DNA of 64,000 nucleotides. Source: Luteolibacter pohnpeiensis (lineage in GTDB: Bacteria > Verrucomicrobiota > Verrucomicrobiia > Verrucomicrobiales > Akkermansiaceae). Under the pieces are notes generated by a model that saw only the letters and a program-made list of their open reading frames with translations, was not told the DNA's origin and searched no databases. Both the position numbers and the translations under genes were made by a program. The DNA lies in NCBI RefSeq assembly GCF_016595435.1, contig NZ_JAENIJ010000008.1, forward strand, positions 1 through 64,000. The letters are read 5' to 3'. Positions 44,836 through 53,784 of the stretch are shown here, piece by piece; within the stretch, counting starts at the first letter, position 1; every line of letters begins with the position of its first letter.

Positions 44836-45027
44836 GATCTTTGTCTCTAGAATTTCGCGATATTTTCGCTAATGGCAAAATCGATTTGATTCGTCCTCCA
44901 TCCAAAGGTGTTCGAATCATTTTTTGATTGGACCGCTCCACCTATTCCTGAGTTGGTGCAAGATGGGTGAACTCGAAAATGAAAATCTCTGTTTGCGAAC
45001 GCCTGATTTGGAACGAAGATTTTCGGA

Positions 45028-45183
45028 ATGAGTAAACTTCTCCTCTTCGCCGCCCTGTTATTGGTTTTGTGGGTAATTCTCCGAGTCGCTTTGGCAATCA
45101 CCGGTGTATTTCTTCACCTGCTTTGGGTGGCTGCTGTGATCATGGCCATCATCTGGTTGATCGGGAAATTCCGAGGGAAATGA
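45028..45183 (+). CDS. 51-aa membrane protein, lmo0937/DUF5670-like
   Basis: Plus-strand reading from the ATG at 45028 gives 51 residues, starting MSKLLLFAALLLVLWVILR and ending WLIGKFRGK. Two closely spaced hydrophobic segments are separated by a short turn. The second segment, HLLWVAAVIMAIIWLI before a basic end, resembles lmo0937-type (DUF5670) proteins, small membrane proteins often induced in stress. The GGAATG context has a weak ribosome site. It ends at the hairpin region 45181-45228. Confidence 0.65.
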   Translation: MSKLLLFAALLLVLWVILRVALAITGVFLHLLWVAAVIMAIIWLIGKFRGK

Positions 45184-45228
45184 TCTCCTGATCGGAGATC
45201 AGGGCTTATCTACTACACTGATAGTAGA
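45181..45228. terminator. Two adjacent hairpins between convergent genes
   Basis: An 8-bp stem TGATCTCC/GGAGATCA with a 5-nt loop (45181-45201) is followed by a 7-bp stem TCTACTA/TAGTAGA with a 6-nt loop (45209-45228). They fill the gap between the DUF5670-like gene and hemW. They may terminate both; no strong T-tract is present. Confidence 0.55.
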
Positions 45229-45239
45229 AATGCCCATCC

Positions 45240-46334
45240 TTAGACCAGTTCTGCAGCGATAGGGTCGACCAAAGCTCGGCCCCGTTGAACTAGAATCAAC
45301 GATGTCTCGGTCATTTCGGCCAGGCCTTCTTCTGCTAGGGTCAAGGCGCGGCGTTTCCCCTCGCTGTCCAGCAGGGTGAGGGGAATGCCTTCCTTGGTCC
45401 GCAAGCCCAGTGCGATCCTTTCCAACCGCCAAGCTTCCTCATCAATCGTTTCCGATTCGTGGATGGCGTTGCCAATGCTTTCGATCTGGCTGACATAGTG
45501 CGCCGTGTCCGGTATATTTTTATGACGCACCATGCCCACGGTGGAGACAGCGGAAGGTCCTAAGCCGAGATAATCTTCGCCGGACCAATACCCCTGGTTA
45601 TGGGTGGAATGGTGGTCAGGTTGAGCGTAGTTGGAAGTTTCGTAGTGATCGAATCCAGCCTGGGTGAGAAGTTCATCTGCCAGATGAAAATGATCCGCGT
45701 CGTGATCCTCGTTTTGAGACATTTCTCCTTTGCGAAGAGATTCGAAAAACGCTGTGTCCTCCTCGTAAGTTAGATTATATGCCGAGATATGCTGAGGTTC
45801 TAACGAGACGGCAGTTTGCAAGGTTTGCTTCCAATCTTCAAGCGATTGACCGGGGATTGAGAACATCAGATCAATGTTGATGGAGCGCATGCCGGTTCGT
45901 CTCAACATGTCAACTGAAGCGCTGGCTTCTTCAGGGGTATGCTCGCGCCCCAGAGTTTTCAAAACATGTGGAGCAAAAGACTGAATACCGAGTGAGGTGC
46001 GTGTAACACCCAGTTCGGTAAACAATGCCGCCTTCTTTTCATCGAAGGTCGCAGGATTTGCTTCCATCGTGACATCATCGAGTTGGGTGAAATCGATTGA
46101 TTCTTTCAGCCCCTGAAACAATTTCGTCAGATGCGCTGGCGAAAGCATGCTCGGAGTTCCTCCACCGAGATAGATGGTTCGTGGCACCTGGCCAGAACTG
46201 GCAATACGAGCGGCTGATTCAGTGACTAGGGCGTCGATGAATCGCCCGATCGAAGTTTGTCCGGGAGTGTGCTTGTAAAACGAGCAATAGGGACAGATCC
46301 GATGGCAGAACGGGATGTGCAGATAGAGCAACAA
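45240..46334 (-). CDS. hemW: Radical SAM HemW/HemN-like protein
   Basis: The 364-aa protein has the radical SAM motif CHRICPYC close to the N-terminus (Cys3 arranged CxxxCxxC), GGGTPSMLSP, the YNLTYEEDTAFFESLRKGE segment and a Tyr/Asn-rich stretch typical of HemW (YETSNYAQPDHHSTHNQGYW). HemW is a haem chaperone rather than a true coproporphyrinogen oxidase. The gene probably uses TTG at 46334, 6 bp after the panB stop. The N-terminal LLYLHIPFCHRICPYC would begin there. A longer in-frame extension upstream lies inside panB and is not conserved in character. Confidence 0.88.
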   Translation of the reverse strand: MLLYLHIPFCHRICPYCSFYKHTPGQTSIGRFIDALVTESAARIASSGQVPRTIYLGGGTPSMLSPAHLTKLFQGLKESIDFTQLDDVTMEANPATFDEKKAALFTELGVTRTSLGIQSFAPHVLKTLGREHTPEEASASVDMLRRTGMRSINIDLMFSIPGQSLEDWKQTLQTAVSLEPQHISAYNLTYEEDTAFFESLRKGEMSQNEDHDADHFHLADELLTQAGFDHYETSNYAQPDHHSTHNQGYWSGEDYLGLGPSAVSTVGMVRHKNIPDTAHYVSQIESIGNAIHESETIDEEAWRLERIALGLRTKEGIPLTLLDSEGKRRALTLAEEGLAEMTETSLILVQRGRALVDPIAAELV

Positions 46335-46339
46335 AATGA

Positions 46340-47122
46340 TCAGCCAGAATTTCGTGCGTGGTCCGTGATCCGGGAAATGTAGCGGCCGGTTGCATCGCGA
46401 ACGGCTGTGGCGACGTCCGCTTCTGGAATTGCAAAAGGCGGAACAAACCATGGGAATGATCCGACCAAATCGGTGATGACTGCGATTTCTCCATCGCAAG
46501 TATGCTGGCCACAACCGATCCCGATGGTCGGGACACTTAAGGTTTGAGTGAGTGACGCAGCCGTTTCGGGAACCACGGATTCCAGCACGATGGCACAGAC
46601 ACCGGCATCGATTATGGCCTGGGCTCCCTTGAGAATAAACTCGGCTTGCTCCGGAGTTTTGCCTTTTTTCCGGTATCCGCCTTCTTCGACCACACGTTGC
46701 GGTAGCATGCCAAGATGTCCTACGACGGGGATGCCCGCTTCGACGATCGCGCGGATTTTGTCGGCCTGGCGGATGCCGCCTTCTAATTTGATCGCTTCAG
46801 CTCCGACTTCGACCAAGCGTTTGGCATTCGCCAGTGCTTGTTCAGGTGTGTCGTAGGTATGAATCGGCAAATCTGCGACCAGTAGAGCTTTCGGTTTTGC
46901 TCTGGCGACAGCCGCTGTGTGGTGGATCATGTGGTCCAAGGTCACACTGGTGGTATCCGGAAATCCCAGCACGACCATGCCCAGCGAATCACCGACTAAC
47001 AGTAAATCCACGCCTGCTTCATCTAACAAGCGGGCTGTGGGGTAGTCATAGGCAGTGAGCGCGGAAATCGGCCGACCGTTTTTCCGGTTCCTTAGTGATT
47101 CAGATTTTTCGAGAGCTGTCAC
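46340..47122 (-). CDS. panB: 3-methyl-2-oxobutanoate hydroxymethyltransferase
   Basis: PanB makes ketopantoate from 2-oxoisovalerate and methylene-THF for pantothenate and CoA. The protein is about 260 aa with LTAYDYPTARLLDEAGVDLLLVGDSLGMVV, whose DS pair binds metal and substrate, then VVGHLGMLPQRV (GHLGLTPQ-like) and KLEGG. A GTG start at 47122 fits the family N-terminus (VTALEKSE). Upstream ATG codons would add about 47 non-conserved residues. The family normally has 260-270 aa. It is co-oriented with hemW. Confidence 0.93.
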   Translation of the reverse strand: MTALEKSESLRNRKNGRPISALTAYDYPTARLLDEAGVDLLLVGDSLGMVVLGFPDTTSVTLDHMIHHTAAVARAKPKALLVADLPIHTYDTPEQALANAKRLVEVGAEAIKLEGGIRQADKIRAIVEAGIPVVGHLGMLPQRVVEEGGYRKKGKTPEQAEFILKGAQAIIDAGVCAIVLESVVPETAASLTQTLSVPTIGIGCGQHTCDGEIAVITDLVGSFPWFVPPFAIPEADVATAVRDATGRYISRITDHARNSG

Positions 47123-47284
47123 GGGTTGCGTCCGGTAATCGTAGGCGCTCAAGTGGAGGTGGTCACTCGAAATGTGCGTAAAGCTGGAACTAAGGCGATA
47201 AGAGAATTTTAAATCGTGATGGGGCGGTGAAATTCCGGATTTTTTGACGCGTTCCGGTGCCACTCATCGTGTAGTCTCATCCTG

Positions 47285-48889
47285 ATGTCCGCCGGTTCCT
47301 CGCCCTTACGTGTTCCTCTTTTCAGGGCTTTGTGGATCGCAAGCATCATTTCGAATATCGGCTCGACCATGAACGACACCGCGGCGGTGTGGACAATGAC
47401 GACGCTGACGAGTTCTCCCACGATGGTTTCGCTGATGCAGACCATGTCCAGCTTGCCATTGTTTCTCTTTGCGCTTCCGGCTGGAGCATTGGCGGATTTG
47501 GTGGATCGGCGAAATCTGATTCAAGCGGCTCAAGTGGGAGCGTTACTCACTGCTACGGGCATGGCTTTGCTCTCATGGGCCGGTATGCTTTCAGAATCGC
47601 TGCTGCTTTTGGCGACGTTCCAACTCGGCTTGACCATGGCGTTTCGGACACCCGCTTGGCAGGCTTTGATTCCGGAAATCGTCGAGAAAAAGCAGCTATC
47701 GATGGCCATTGTTTTGGGAGGCCTGGGTTACAATATCGCCCGGGCATTGGGACCCATTCTTGGAGGAATTCTGGTCGCGTGGTTGGGACCAGCTCCAGTG
47801 TTTGGCCTGAACGCCCTGTCCTTCGTGGCGGTCATCGTTGCCATCTACGGTGGTGAGAAGATCGGAAAACCCCGCAGCGCCCAGCGCGAGCAAATGTTAG
47901 GAGCGATGGCGGCAGCAATCCGTTATGTGAACCACGCGCCGGTGATGAAGGCAGTCCTGTTGCGTGGTGGGGTTCACATGTTTTCAGCAGTCGCGCCAGT
48001 CGTGCTTTTACCAATCATCATCCATTCACGCGGTTGGACCGGGGCGGATTTCGGCATTCAAATGGGCTGCTATGGAGCGGGTGCCATCACCATAGCTCTA
48101 CTGGTCTTGCCGAAATTGCGCAATAAGCTGCCACTCGATCGGGTCATTGGCGGGGCGAGCTGGTGCGCTGCCGCATCGACGTTTGCCCTGGCATTTGTGC
48201 CAGGAAAAGTTCTGATGGGCTTGGTTCTGTTTGTGATCGGTGGATCCTGGTTGACCGCGCTCAATAGCTTCAATTTCGCCTCACAAAGCGCTTTCCCGAA
48301 TTGGGTGCGGGCGCGCAGTTCCGCAATTTATCTGGTGGTGATGCAAGGCGCGTTTGCAGGAGGAGCCGCAGTCTGGGGCTTGGTGACGGATCACGCCAAT
48401 TCAACGGTTGCCTTGGAAATCGCTTCTGTCGGACTCATTGTTAGTGCGATCTTATGCCGTTATTTCCCGATTAGCCATGTGGTGAATCTTGATCTCAGTC
48501 CATCTCCGCATTGGCCAGGCCCAGTGATTGCGAATGCTCCGGCACTGGAAGATGGTCCGATTTTGGTTTCCACGGAATATCGGATCGATCCCGCTGAGGC
48601 GGCTGGTTTCCGCAAAGCGATGTTTCATTTGCGTGAAATCCGGCTCCGAGACGGCGCTTTCCGTTGTTCGGTTTTCAATGACTTGGATGATCCCTGGATC
48701 TGGCAAGAAACGTTTCTGGTCGGTTCATGGGCTGAATACCTTCGTCAACATGAACGGGCGACTGTCGCAGATCGAGCCGTGGAAGAAGCCGTTTTGAAAT
48801 TCCACCAATCGTCAGAAGCTCCAAAAGTCCAACACCTGCTAATGACGAATTTACGAGATAAGAAAGTGTTTCGTGGCTCCGGTGATTAG
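47285..48889 (+). CDS. MFS transporter with a C-terminal ABM-like domain
   Basis: The 534-aa protein has twelve membrane segments of the MFS_3/PF05977 type (transmembrane secretion effector, enterobactin-exporter-like), including a FRTPAWQALIPEIVEKKQL motif and LGPILGGILVA. Residues about 425-525 form a soluble domain with VSTEYRIDPAEAAGFRKAM and DPWIWQETFLVGSWAEYLRQHE, which resembles antibiotic biosynthesis monooxygenase (ABM) folds. This C-terminal domain belongs to the PF05977 family and is not a novel fusion. The substrate is unknown. The start is the ATG at 47285. Confidence 0.9.
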   Translation: MSAGSSPLRVPLFRALWIASIISNIGSTMNDTAAVWTMTTLTSSPTMVSLMQTMSSLPLFLFALPAGALADLVDRRNLIQAAQVGALLTATGMALLSWAGMLSESLLLLATFQLGLTMAFRTPAWQALIPEIVEKKQLSMAIVLGGLGYNIARALGPILGGILVAWLGPAPVFGLNALSFVAVIVAIYGGEKIGKPRSAQREQMLGAMAAAIRYVNHAPVMKAVLLRGGVHMFSAVAPVVLLPIIIHSRGWTGADFGIQMGCYGAGAITIALLVLPKLRNKLPLDRVIGGASWCAAASTFALAFVPGKVLMGLVLFVIGGSWLTALNSFNFASQSAFPNWVRARSSAIYLVVMQGAFAGGAAVWGLVTDHANSTVALEIASVGLIVSAILCRYFPISHVVNLDLSPSPHWPGPVIANAPALEDGPILVSTEYRIDPAEAAGFRKAMFHLREIRLRDGAFRCSVFNDLDDPWIWQETFLVGSWAEYLRQHERATVADRAVEEAVLKFHQSSEAPKVQHLLMTNLRDKKVFRGSGD

Positions 48890-48899
48890 CGCAAAAAAA

Positions 48900-48926
48900 G
48901 CCATCCGCTCTTGAAAAGCGGATGGC
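48900..48926. terminator. Bidirectional terminator between MFS and hsp20 genes
   Basis: A 10-bp perfect stem (GCCATCCGCT/AGCGGATGGC) with a 7-nt loop is flanked by an A7 run on the left and a T5 run (CGTTTTTGC) on the right. It lies between the convergent MFS gene and hsp20. Confidence 0.9.
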
Positions 48927-48947
48927 GAATTCGTTTTTGCTAGTTTG

Positions 48948-49307
48948 TTAGTTCACCAAAATTTCTCGCGGTTTCGCTGCTTCAGAAAATGGAATCAGCA
49001 AAGTTAAGACACCGTTTTCCAAATTGGCTTCGATTCGGTTGCCATCCAGTCGGCGAGTCAATTTAGCTTGCAGCTGGTACTGAACCGGGGCGGTGTTGCT
49101 TGGCGATGCTTTCCAGTTTTCTGGAACTTTGGACGATCGGGGCGCTTCAATATGCAGTGCGGAATCGTTGAGTTTGATCTTCAGATCTTCCTTGCTGACT
49201 CCAGGCAGCGCGACTTCCAAGCGGATGCCGTTTTCGTCTTCGTAAGTTTGAGTCGCAGGAGTGATGGTCCGTTGTTGAGTGGTAGGATTGCAAAGATTGT
49301 TGTTCAT
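48948..49307 (-). CDS. Small heat shock protein Hsp20, second of a tandem pair
   Basis: The 119-aa protein has an alpha-crystallin domain (about 20-110): the early YEDENGIRLEVALPGVSKEDLKIKLNDS strand and the NGVLTLLIPF signature (equivalent to NGVLTLTLPK). The end REILVN provides an I-x-V oligomerisation motif. It is a short member with a brief N-terminal arm. It starts 7 bp after the end of the other Hsp20 gene on the same strand, so it is the second gene of a two-gene operon. Confidence 0.93.
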   Translation of the reverse strand: MNNNLCNPTTQQRTITPATQTYEDENGIRLEVALPGVSKEDLKIKLNDSALHIEAPRSSKVPENWKASPSNTAPVQYQLQAKLTRRLDGNRIEANLENGVLTLLIPFSEAAKPREILVN

Positions 49308-49314
49308 AAATGGA

Positions 49315-49689
49315 TTAGTTGATGTTGATTTCGACCGTTTCAGGAGTCACTGGGGCGGCTTTCGGTATCGCAATTTCGAGCACGCCATTTTCGAGTTTGG
49401 CGGTGATGCCGCTGCTGTCGGCTTTGTCTCCGAGCTTCCATTGCCGTTCGAGTTTCGATGTGAAGGAACGCTCTTCGCCAGGCTCTGCCGTGAGCTTTAA
49501 AAGCCGATCCGTTACCTTCAACCCCACTTCGGATTTCACATAACCCGGAAGATCGATTCGAATGATATACGATTCGGGCGATTCGTAGATGGACTCATTC
49601 GGAGTAAGGGCTGCGGCTGCTGTGACACTTCGGCTCAGGAAGCGATCCAGATCGTCAAAAAATGGTTGGGTTCGTTGGATGAATCTCAT
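49315..49689 (-). CDS. Small heat shock protein Hsp20, first of a tandem pair
   Basis: The 124-aa protein begins MRFIQRTQPFFDDLDRFL, a typical sHSP amphipathic N-terminus. The alpha-crystallin domain follows: ESYIIRIDLPGYVKSEVGLKV and ENGVLEIAIPKA. The final VEININ is an I-x-I tail. The ATG at 49689 is the start because upstream in-frame residues (MIQFCTNHAKQG...) do not look conserved. Two sHSPs may form hetero-oligomers. No CIRCE element (TTAGCACTC-N9-GAGTGCTAA) is visible upstream. Confidence 0.93.
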   Translation of the reverse strand: MRFIQRTQPFFDDLDRFLSRSVTAAAALTPNESIYESPESYIIRIDLPGYVKSEVGLKVTDRLLKLTAEPGEERSFTSKLERQWKLGDKADSSGITAKLENGVLEIAIPKAAPVTPETVEININ

Positions 49690-49809
49690 AGTTGCCCCTT
49701 GTTTCGCATGATTCGTGCAAAACTGGATCACGGATCATAAATGATTGAATGCTAGAGGTTTGGGTATTTTTGCAGCTGGTGGTGATATGCGAACAATTGG
49801 GAAAAAATG

Positions 49810-49840
49810 ACGCGATCCGGCCATATTGACCGGATCGCGT
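49810..49840 (-). terminator. Intrinsic terminator of rng
   Basis: An 11-bp perfect stem (ACGCGATCCGG/CCGGATCGCGT) with a 9-nt loop lies 36 bp after the rng stop. On the minus strand it is followed by CATTTTTTCCC, a U-tract. It ends the mre-mrdA-rng cluster. Confidence 0.9.
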
Positions 49841-49875
49841 TGTCGCAGTTCGAAAGTTGGAAGGCGGGGAGGGGA

Positions 49876-51468
49876 TCAGCCCTGATCGATGGTCTTTTCG
49901 CTACCAGCATCAATGATGGCGAAGCGCTCACGATGGAGGGTCGGATCGGAGCGGAAAATCAACCGTCCGGTGTGTGAACGCTCCAGTTCGACCAATAGTT
50001 TTGCGTCATCGGATTTGAATCGATTCAGCACGTCACTGTTCACGATCACGATCAGGTCGCCGACGTTGTCGCGATGCTTTTGGATCACAACATTCAACCG
50101 GCGCTGAATCTCGACTGACATGGTCATCGGAGTTTTGACGCGACCGCGACCGGAGCAATACGGGCATGGCTCATACATGGAGTCGCGCAACGATTCGTTG
50201 AGTCGTTGGCGGGTCATTTCCATCAGGCCGATCGGTGAGATCTGCAGGACCTGGGTTTTCGCTTTGTCTTTCTTTAGGCGATCTTTCATCGCCTTGTAGA
50301 CCGCTTGTTGATCCTTGCGGTGACGCATGTCGATAAAGTCGACGACCACCAATCCGCCAATGTTCCGGAGGCGAAGCTGGCGGGCGACTTCCTGTGCCGC
50401 CTCGATGTTCGTTTCCAGGATCATCTTGTCCACGTCCTTGGAGCCACGGTTCCGACCCGTGTTGACGTCGACCGAAATCAGAGCCTCGGTTTCATCAATC
50501 ACGATGTAGCCACCGCATGGCAGCCAAACTTGGCGTGAGAATGCCTCGTCGATTTGCTTTTGAATGCCCACACGCTCAAAAATCGGCTGGGTGGCAGTCG
50601 GAAGATGATGCACGCGGCGTTTCGCACGTCGTGAAATTTTGCCCGCGATCTCACGGATGATTTCGGTTGTTTCTTCGTCGTCGCAAAGAACTTGGTCGAT
50701 CTCATCGGTCAGGAAATCGCGTGCAGTGCGCTCAATCAATCCTGGTTCACGGAACACGCATGCCGGTGCCGGACTGTTGGCGCGGCGTTCTTCAATCGAG
50801 TCCCACTGCTCTAGCAGCATCGCGAGGTCGCGCACGAAGTGGCGGGCCCGTGTGCCACTGGCCACGGTCCGCATGATGATACCCATGCCTTCAGGAACTG
50901 ATAGATTTTGCACGATCTTGCGCAGGCGAGCGCGTTCCTTGGGATCTTCGATTTTTCGGGAAATTCCGAATTGTTCGGTGAACGGCATCAACACCAGATA
51001 TCGTCCAGCGAGGGAGATGTTGGTGGTGACGCGCGGACCTTTCGTGCCGATCGGACCTTTGGAAACCTGGATGACGATTTCCGAGCCGATCGGATAGATG
51101 TCCGGAATGTCCTTCGAAGTGATTTTTTTCTTCTGTGGGCGCTTTTTGGTGCCTTCACGCTGGATTTCTTCCAAGCCACCATCGAGGGCGGCAGGGATGG
51201 CATCCCAAAAGTGAAGGAAAGCGTTTTTGTCGAGGCCGATATCGACAAACATCGCCTTCAGTCCGGGTTCGATGTTTTTTACCCGGCCTTTGAAAATGCC
51301 ACCGACGATGTTTTGTTCGCCTTCGCGCTCGACGGTGTATTCTTCGAGGACACCGTCTTCAAGCAAGGCGACGCGGCGTTCCAGCCGTTCGACGTTGACG
51401 ACGATGCTATTCCCTCGGGCCGAATCGGGCTTGCCGATGCCGAAGAGTCTTTTGATACGTTGAATCAT
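49876..51468 (-). CDS. rng: Ribonuclease E/G
   Basis: The protein is 530 aa and is an endoribonuclease acting in rRNA maturation and mRNA decay. It has the S1 domain (about 35-125, NIVGGIFKGRVKNIEPGLKAMFVDIG), RNase E/G core FTEQFGISRKI, the catalytic region ETEALISVDVNTGR and IDMRHRKDQ (the two aspartates bind metal). A zinc-link motif CPYCSGRG lies near residue 443. It is short, lacking the C-terminal scaffold of RNase E, hence RNase G-like. Proximity to mreBCD-mrdA is also known in E. coli (mreBCD-rng). Confidence 0.93.
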   Translation of the reverse strand: MIQRIKRLFGIGKPDSARGNSIVVNVERLERRVALLEDGVLEEYTVEREGEQNIVGGIFKGRVKNIEPGLKAMFVDIGLDKNAFLHFWDAIPAALDGGLEEIQREGTKKRPQKKKITSKDIPDIYPIGSEIVIQVSKGPIGTKGPRVTTNISLAGRYLVLMPFTEQFGISRKIEDPKERARLRKIVQNLSVPEGMGIIMRTVASGTRARHFVRDLAMLLEQWDSIEERRANSPAPACVFREPGLIERTARDFLTDEIDQVLCDDEETTEIIREIAGKISRRAKRRVHHLPTATQPIFERVGIQKQIDEAFSRQVWLPCGGYIVIDETEALISVDVNTGRNRGSKDVDKMILETNIEAAQEVARQLRLRNIGGLVVVDFIDMRHRKDQQAVYKAMKDRLKKDKAKTQVLQISPIGLMEMTRQRLNESLRDSMYEPCPYCSGRGRVKTPMTMSVEIQRRLNVVIQKHRDNVGDLIVIVNSDVLNRFKSDDAKLLVELERSHTGRLIFRSDPTLHRERFAIIDAGSEKTIDQG

Positions 51469-51527
51469 GATTTTGCTATGGGGAAAGCTGTAGGGAAATG
51501 AATAGTTAGGGCTTTTGAAGCAACTTG

Positions 51528-53774
51528 TCAGTTGTTTTCAGGGACCAAGATGGCCCGGGGAATGGTTCCTTCCTGATCCGGAACAGGTGTGATGGTGGGA
51601 TCAGGAATGATGGGGTTTTCCTGAGTTGGTCGAATGGTGTTGGAGATATCTCCGACTTCGTCACCGGTTTCGCCATCTGATTCGTTAGATTGCTGATCTG
51701 CCTGTTGTTCGGCAGCTGCTTCGGCGATCTCGTCCTGTGTAGGGCTGGTGTCACCGGCTTCGACAGAAGCAATCATTTCGGCAGGGACTTCGATCGACTC
51801 GACCAATTCGCCGAGGAATCCATCGGCTTTTTCCTGTGGTTTCAGCGGCAGGCGAATCCCTTTGGAATCGCGCGCATGAAGGCCGCGGTAGACCAGGTTG
51901 ACCAATGGTCCTGCAACTCCACCGCCGGATTTGCCGTTTTGGACCATGACGCAGATGGCGTAGCGGGGATGATCATAAGGAGCGAAACTCATGATCCAAG
52001 AGTTATCCGAGGCCTTGCCATCATCCATGGTTTGAGCGGTTCCGCTCTTCGCCGCGACTACGAAAGTATCATCAAAGCCGGTGCGAACCTTGCCTGAAGT
52101 GCCGCCAGGTTTATTCGATGACAAATACATGCCGTGGCGGATCAACTCGATGTCCTCGGCGCTGATGCCTGCCTTGGTGAGGTCGATTTTCAACTTCGGC
52201 GTGTCAGGAACGAGCACTTTGCCGTTGGCTGCGACCACCGTTTTGACAATACGAGGTTGGTAGTATTTGCCACCGTTCGCGACACATGCAGCAACCGCGC
52301 ACATTTGCAGAGGAGTGGCAGCAGCGTCGCCCTGGCCGATGGATAGGAAAGCCGTTAGGACCGGCGTGACCGCTTGTCCCGGGTTGGCAGCACGCCATTC
52401 GCGACTGCCGGTTAGAGTGCCCGCCGATTCATTCGGGAGTTCGATGCCGGTCTTCTGGCCGATGCCGACCAGTTGGCAACCTTCGACCATGGCTTTCCAG
52501 CCGATGGCATTGGCCAATTTGTTGAAGTAAGGATTGCAGGAATGCTGGATCGCTTCCGACAAGTCCTCCATGCCGTGGCTACCCCCATGCATGTTGTAAA
52601 TCCAGCAGCCAATTTTGCTGTTTCCGTATGGGACATAGCCATCGCAGGAAAAATGTTGTTTTGCCATCCCTGCCAGTGCACCAGCAAAGGCAGTGGGGAT
52701 TTTCATGGTAGAGCCTGGCGTGTAACTGGAAATGGCTCGATTGGTCAGAGGAGATAACTGTTGGCTTGATAGATACTCCTCCCACTTCTTTGGAGATATG
52801 GATGGAACGAAATCGTTGGGATTGTAATCTGGCACCGATGCCATGGCGAGCACCTCACCCGTGTTAACATCCATGACAACGCCGGCAGCACGTCCAGCAA
52901 GTCGCAGCGAGTTCTCGAGCAGATATTGGACATGCGCGTCGATCGTCAATGTTACATCAGCCCCCGCGCCTGGGTTGGTGATGTCGGTCACTCTTACCAT
53001 GCGATCTTTCTCGTCCTTCAACACAGTGCGGACACCTTCCAAACCGCAAAGTACGTCATCCATCGTAGCTTCGACTCCTGCGATTCCCTTGTCATCGCCA
53101 AGATAATTCAAGTTGAACTTCCGTGCCGCCTCTTCCGGGATGAACTTGTCCCTTTCCCATTTTTTCAGATAGCCAAGAACATGCGAAGCCAAAGAGCCAT
53201 AAGGGTAGGTCCGCTTGGGCCGGACTCCCACATAAACTCCCGGCAGTTCGAGGTTGTGTTCGGCGAATCGCGCAAACTCTTCGTAGGTTAGATCCGTACG
53301 GTAAGTGAATGGAATGAGCCCACCAAAGGTTAGGTAATGGTTTCCAAGATTGCGTGCGTTGAAGTTTGCTGCCAGCTTGAGGTCTTTCTCTGCAAGCCGT
53401 TTGATCACATAAGTTTTAACGATGCCAATAATGTCCGTTACTTCCTGTTTGCGGTCCATCCCTTGCTCGCGCGTAATTCTTTCGACTTTGGGAATTTTGC
53501 TATACTGGCTGCTGTAGGCTTGTTTGATCTCCTCCAGATTGAGGCTGACTATATATTCAGGAACATTCTCAGCGAGAACGACGCCGCTTCGGTCTTTGAT
53601 TTGTCCGCGGACACCAGGCTCGCGAACCGAAACGCTGTGGCTGCCAGGGACTTTTTTAAGAAACTCATCCCGTCGTTCGATCTGGTAACTGTAGAGACGT
53701 GACAATAAAGCCCCAATACCCAGGACGATGAGTGTGGTTAGAAGGTAGAGGCGAAAGCGAAAATGCGGTTGCAT
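51528..53774 (-). CDS. mrdA: Penicillin-binding protein 2 (elongation transpeptidase)
   Basis: MrdA crosslinks septal-independent, lateral-wall peptidoglycan. The 748-aa protein has a membrane anchor at about 8-28, a dimerisation/pedestal region (about 45-280) with YIVSLNLEEIKQA, and the transpeptidase domain: STMK near 358 (active Ser), SCN in HSCNPYF near 418 and KSGTAQ near 576. A C-terminal tail (about 670-748) is acidic and Gln/Pro-rich with no fold seen. It lies 10 bp after mreD. rodA is not adjacent. Confidence 0.95.
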   Translation of the reverse strand: MQPHFRFRLYLLTTLIVLGIGALLSRLYSYQIERRDEFLKKVPGSHSVSVREPGVRGQIKDRSGVVLAENVPEYIVSLNLEEIKQAYSSQYSKIPKVERITREQGMDRKQEVTDIIGIVKTYVIKRLAEKDLKLAANFNARNLGNHYLTFGGLIPFTYRTDLTYEEFARFAEHNLELPGVYVGVRPKRTYPYGSLASHVLGYLKKWERDKFIPEEAARKFNLNYLGDDKGIAGVEATMDDVLCGLEGVRTVLKDEKDRMVRVTDITNPGAGADVTLTIDAHVQYLLENSLRLAGRAAGVVMDVNTGEVLAMASVPDYNPNDFVPSISPKKWEEYLSSQQLSPLTNRAISSYTPGSTMKIPTAFAGALAGMAKQHFSCDGYVPYGNSKIGCWIYNMHGGSHGMEDLSEAIQHSCNPYFNKLANAIGWKAMVEGCQLVGIGQKTGIELPNESAGTLTGSREWRAANPGQAVTPVLTAFLSIGQGDAAATPLQMCAVAACVANGGKYYQPRIVKTVVAANGKVLVPDTPKLKIDLTKAGISAEDIELIRHGMYLSSNKPGGTSGKVRTGFDDTFVVAAKSGTAQTMDDGKASDNSWIMSFAPYDHPRYAICVMVQNGKSGGGVAGPLVNLVYRGLHARDSKGIRLPLKPQEKADGFLGELVESIEVPAEMIASVEAGDTSPTQDEIAEAAAEQQADQQSNESDGETGDEVGDISNTIRPTQENPIIPDPTITPVPDQEGTIPRAILVPENN

Positions 53775-53784
53775 GGTAATGATT

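Noticed and set aside
47285-48889. MFS plus ABM domain as a novel fusion
   Set aside because: This architecture is already typical of PF05977 (transmembrane secretion effector).
49690-49809. CIRCE operator before the Hsp20 pair
   Set aside because: No TTAGCACTC-N9-GAGTGCTAA sequence, even degenerate, could be found.
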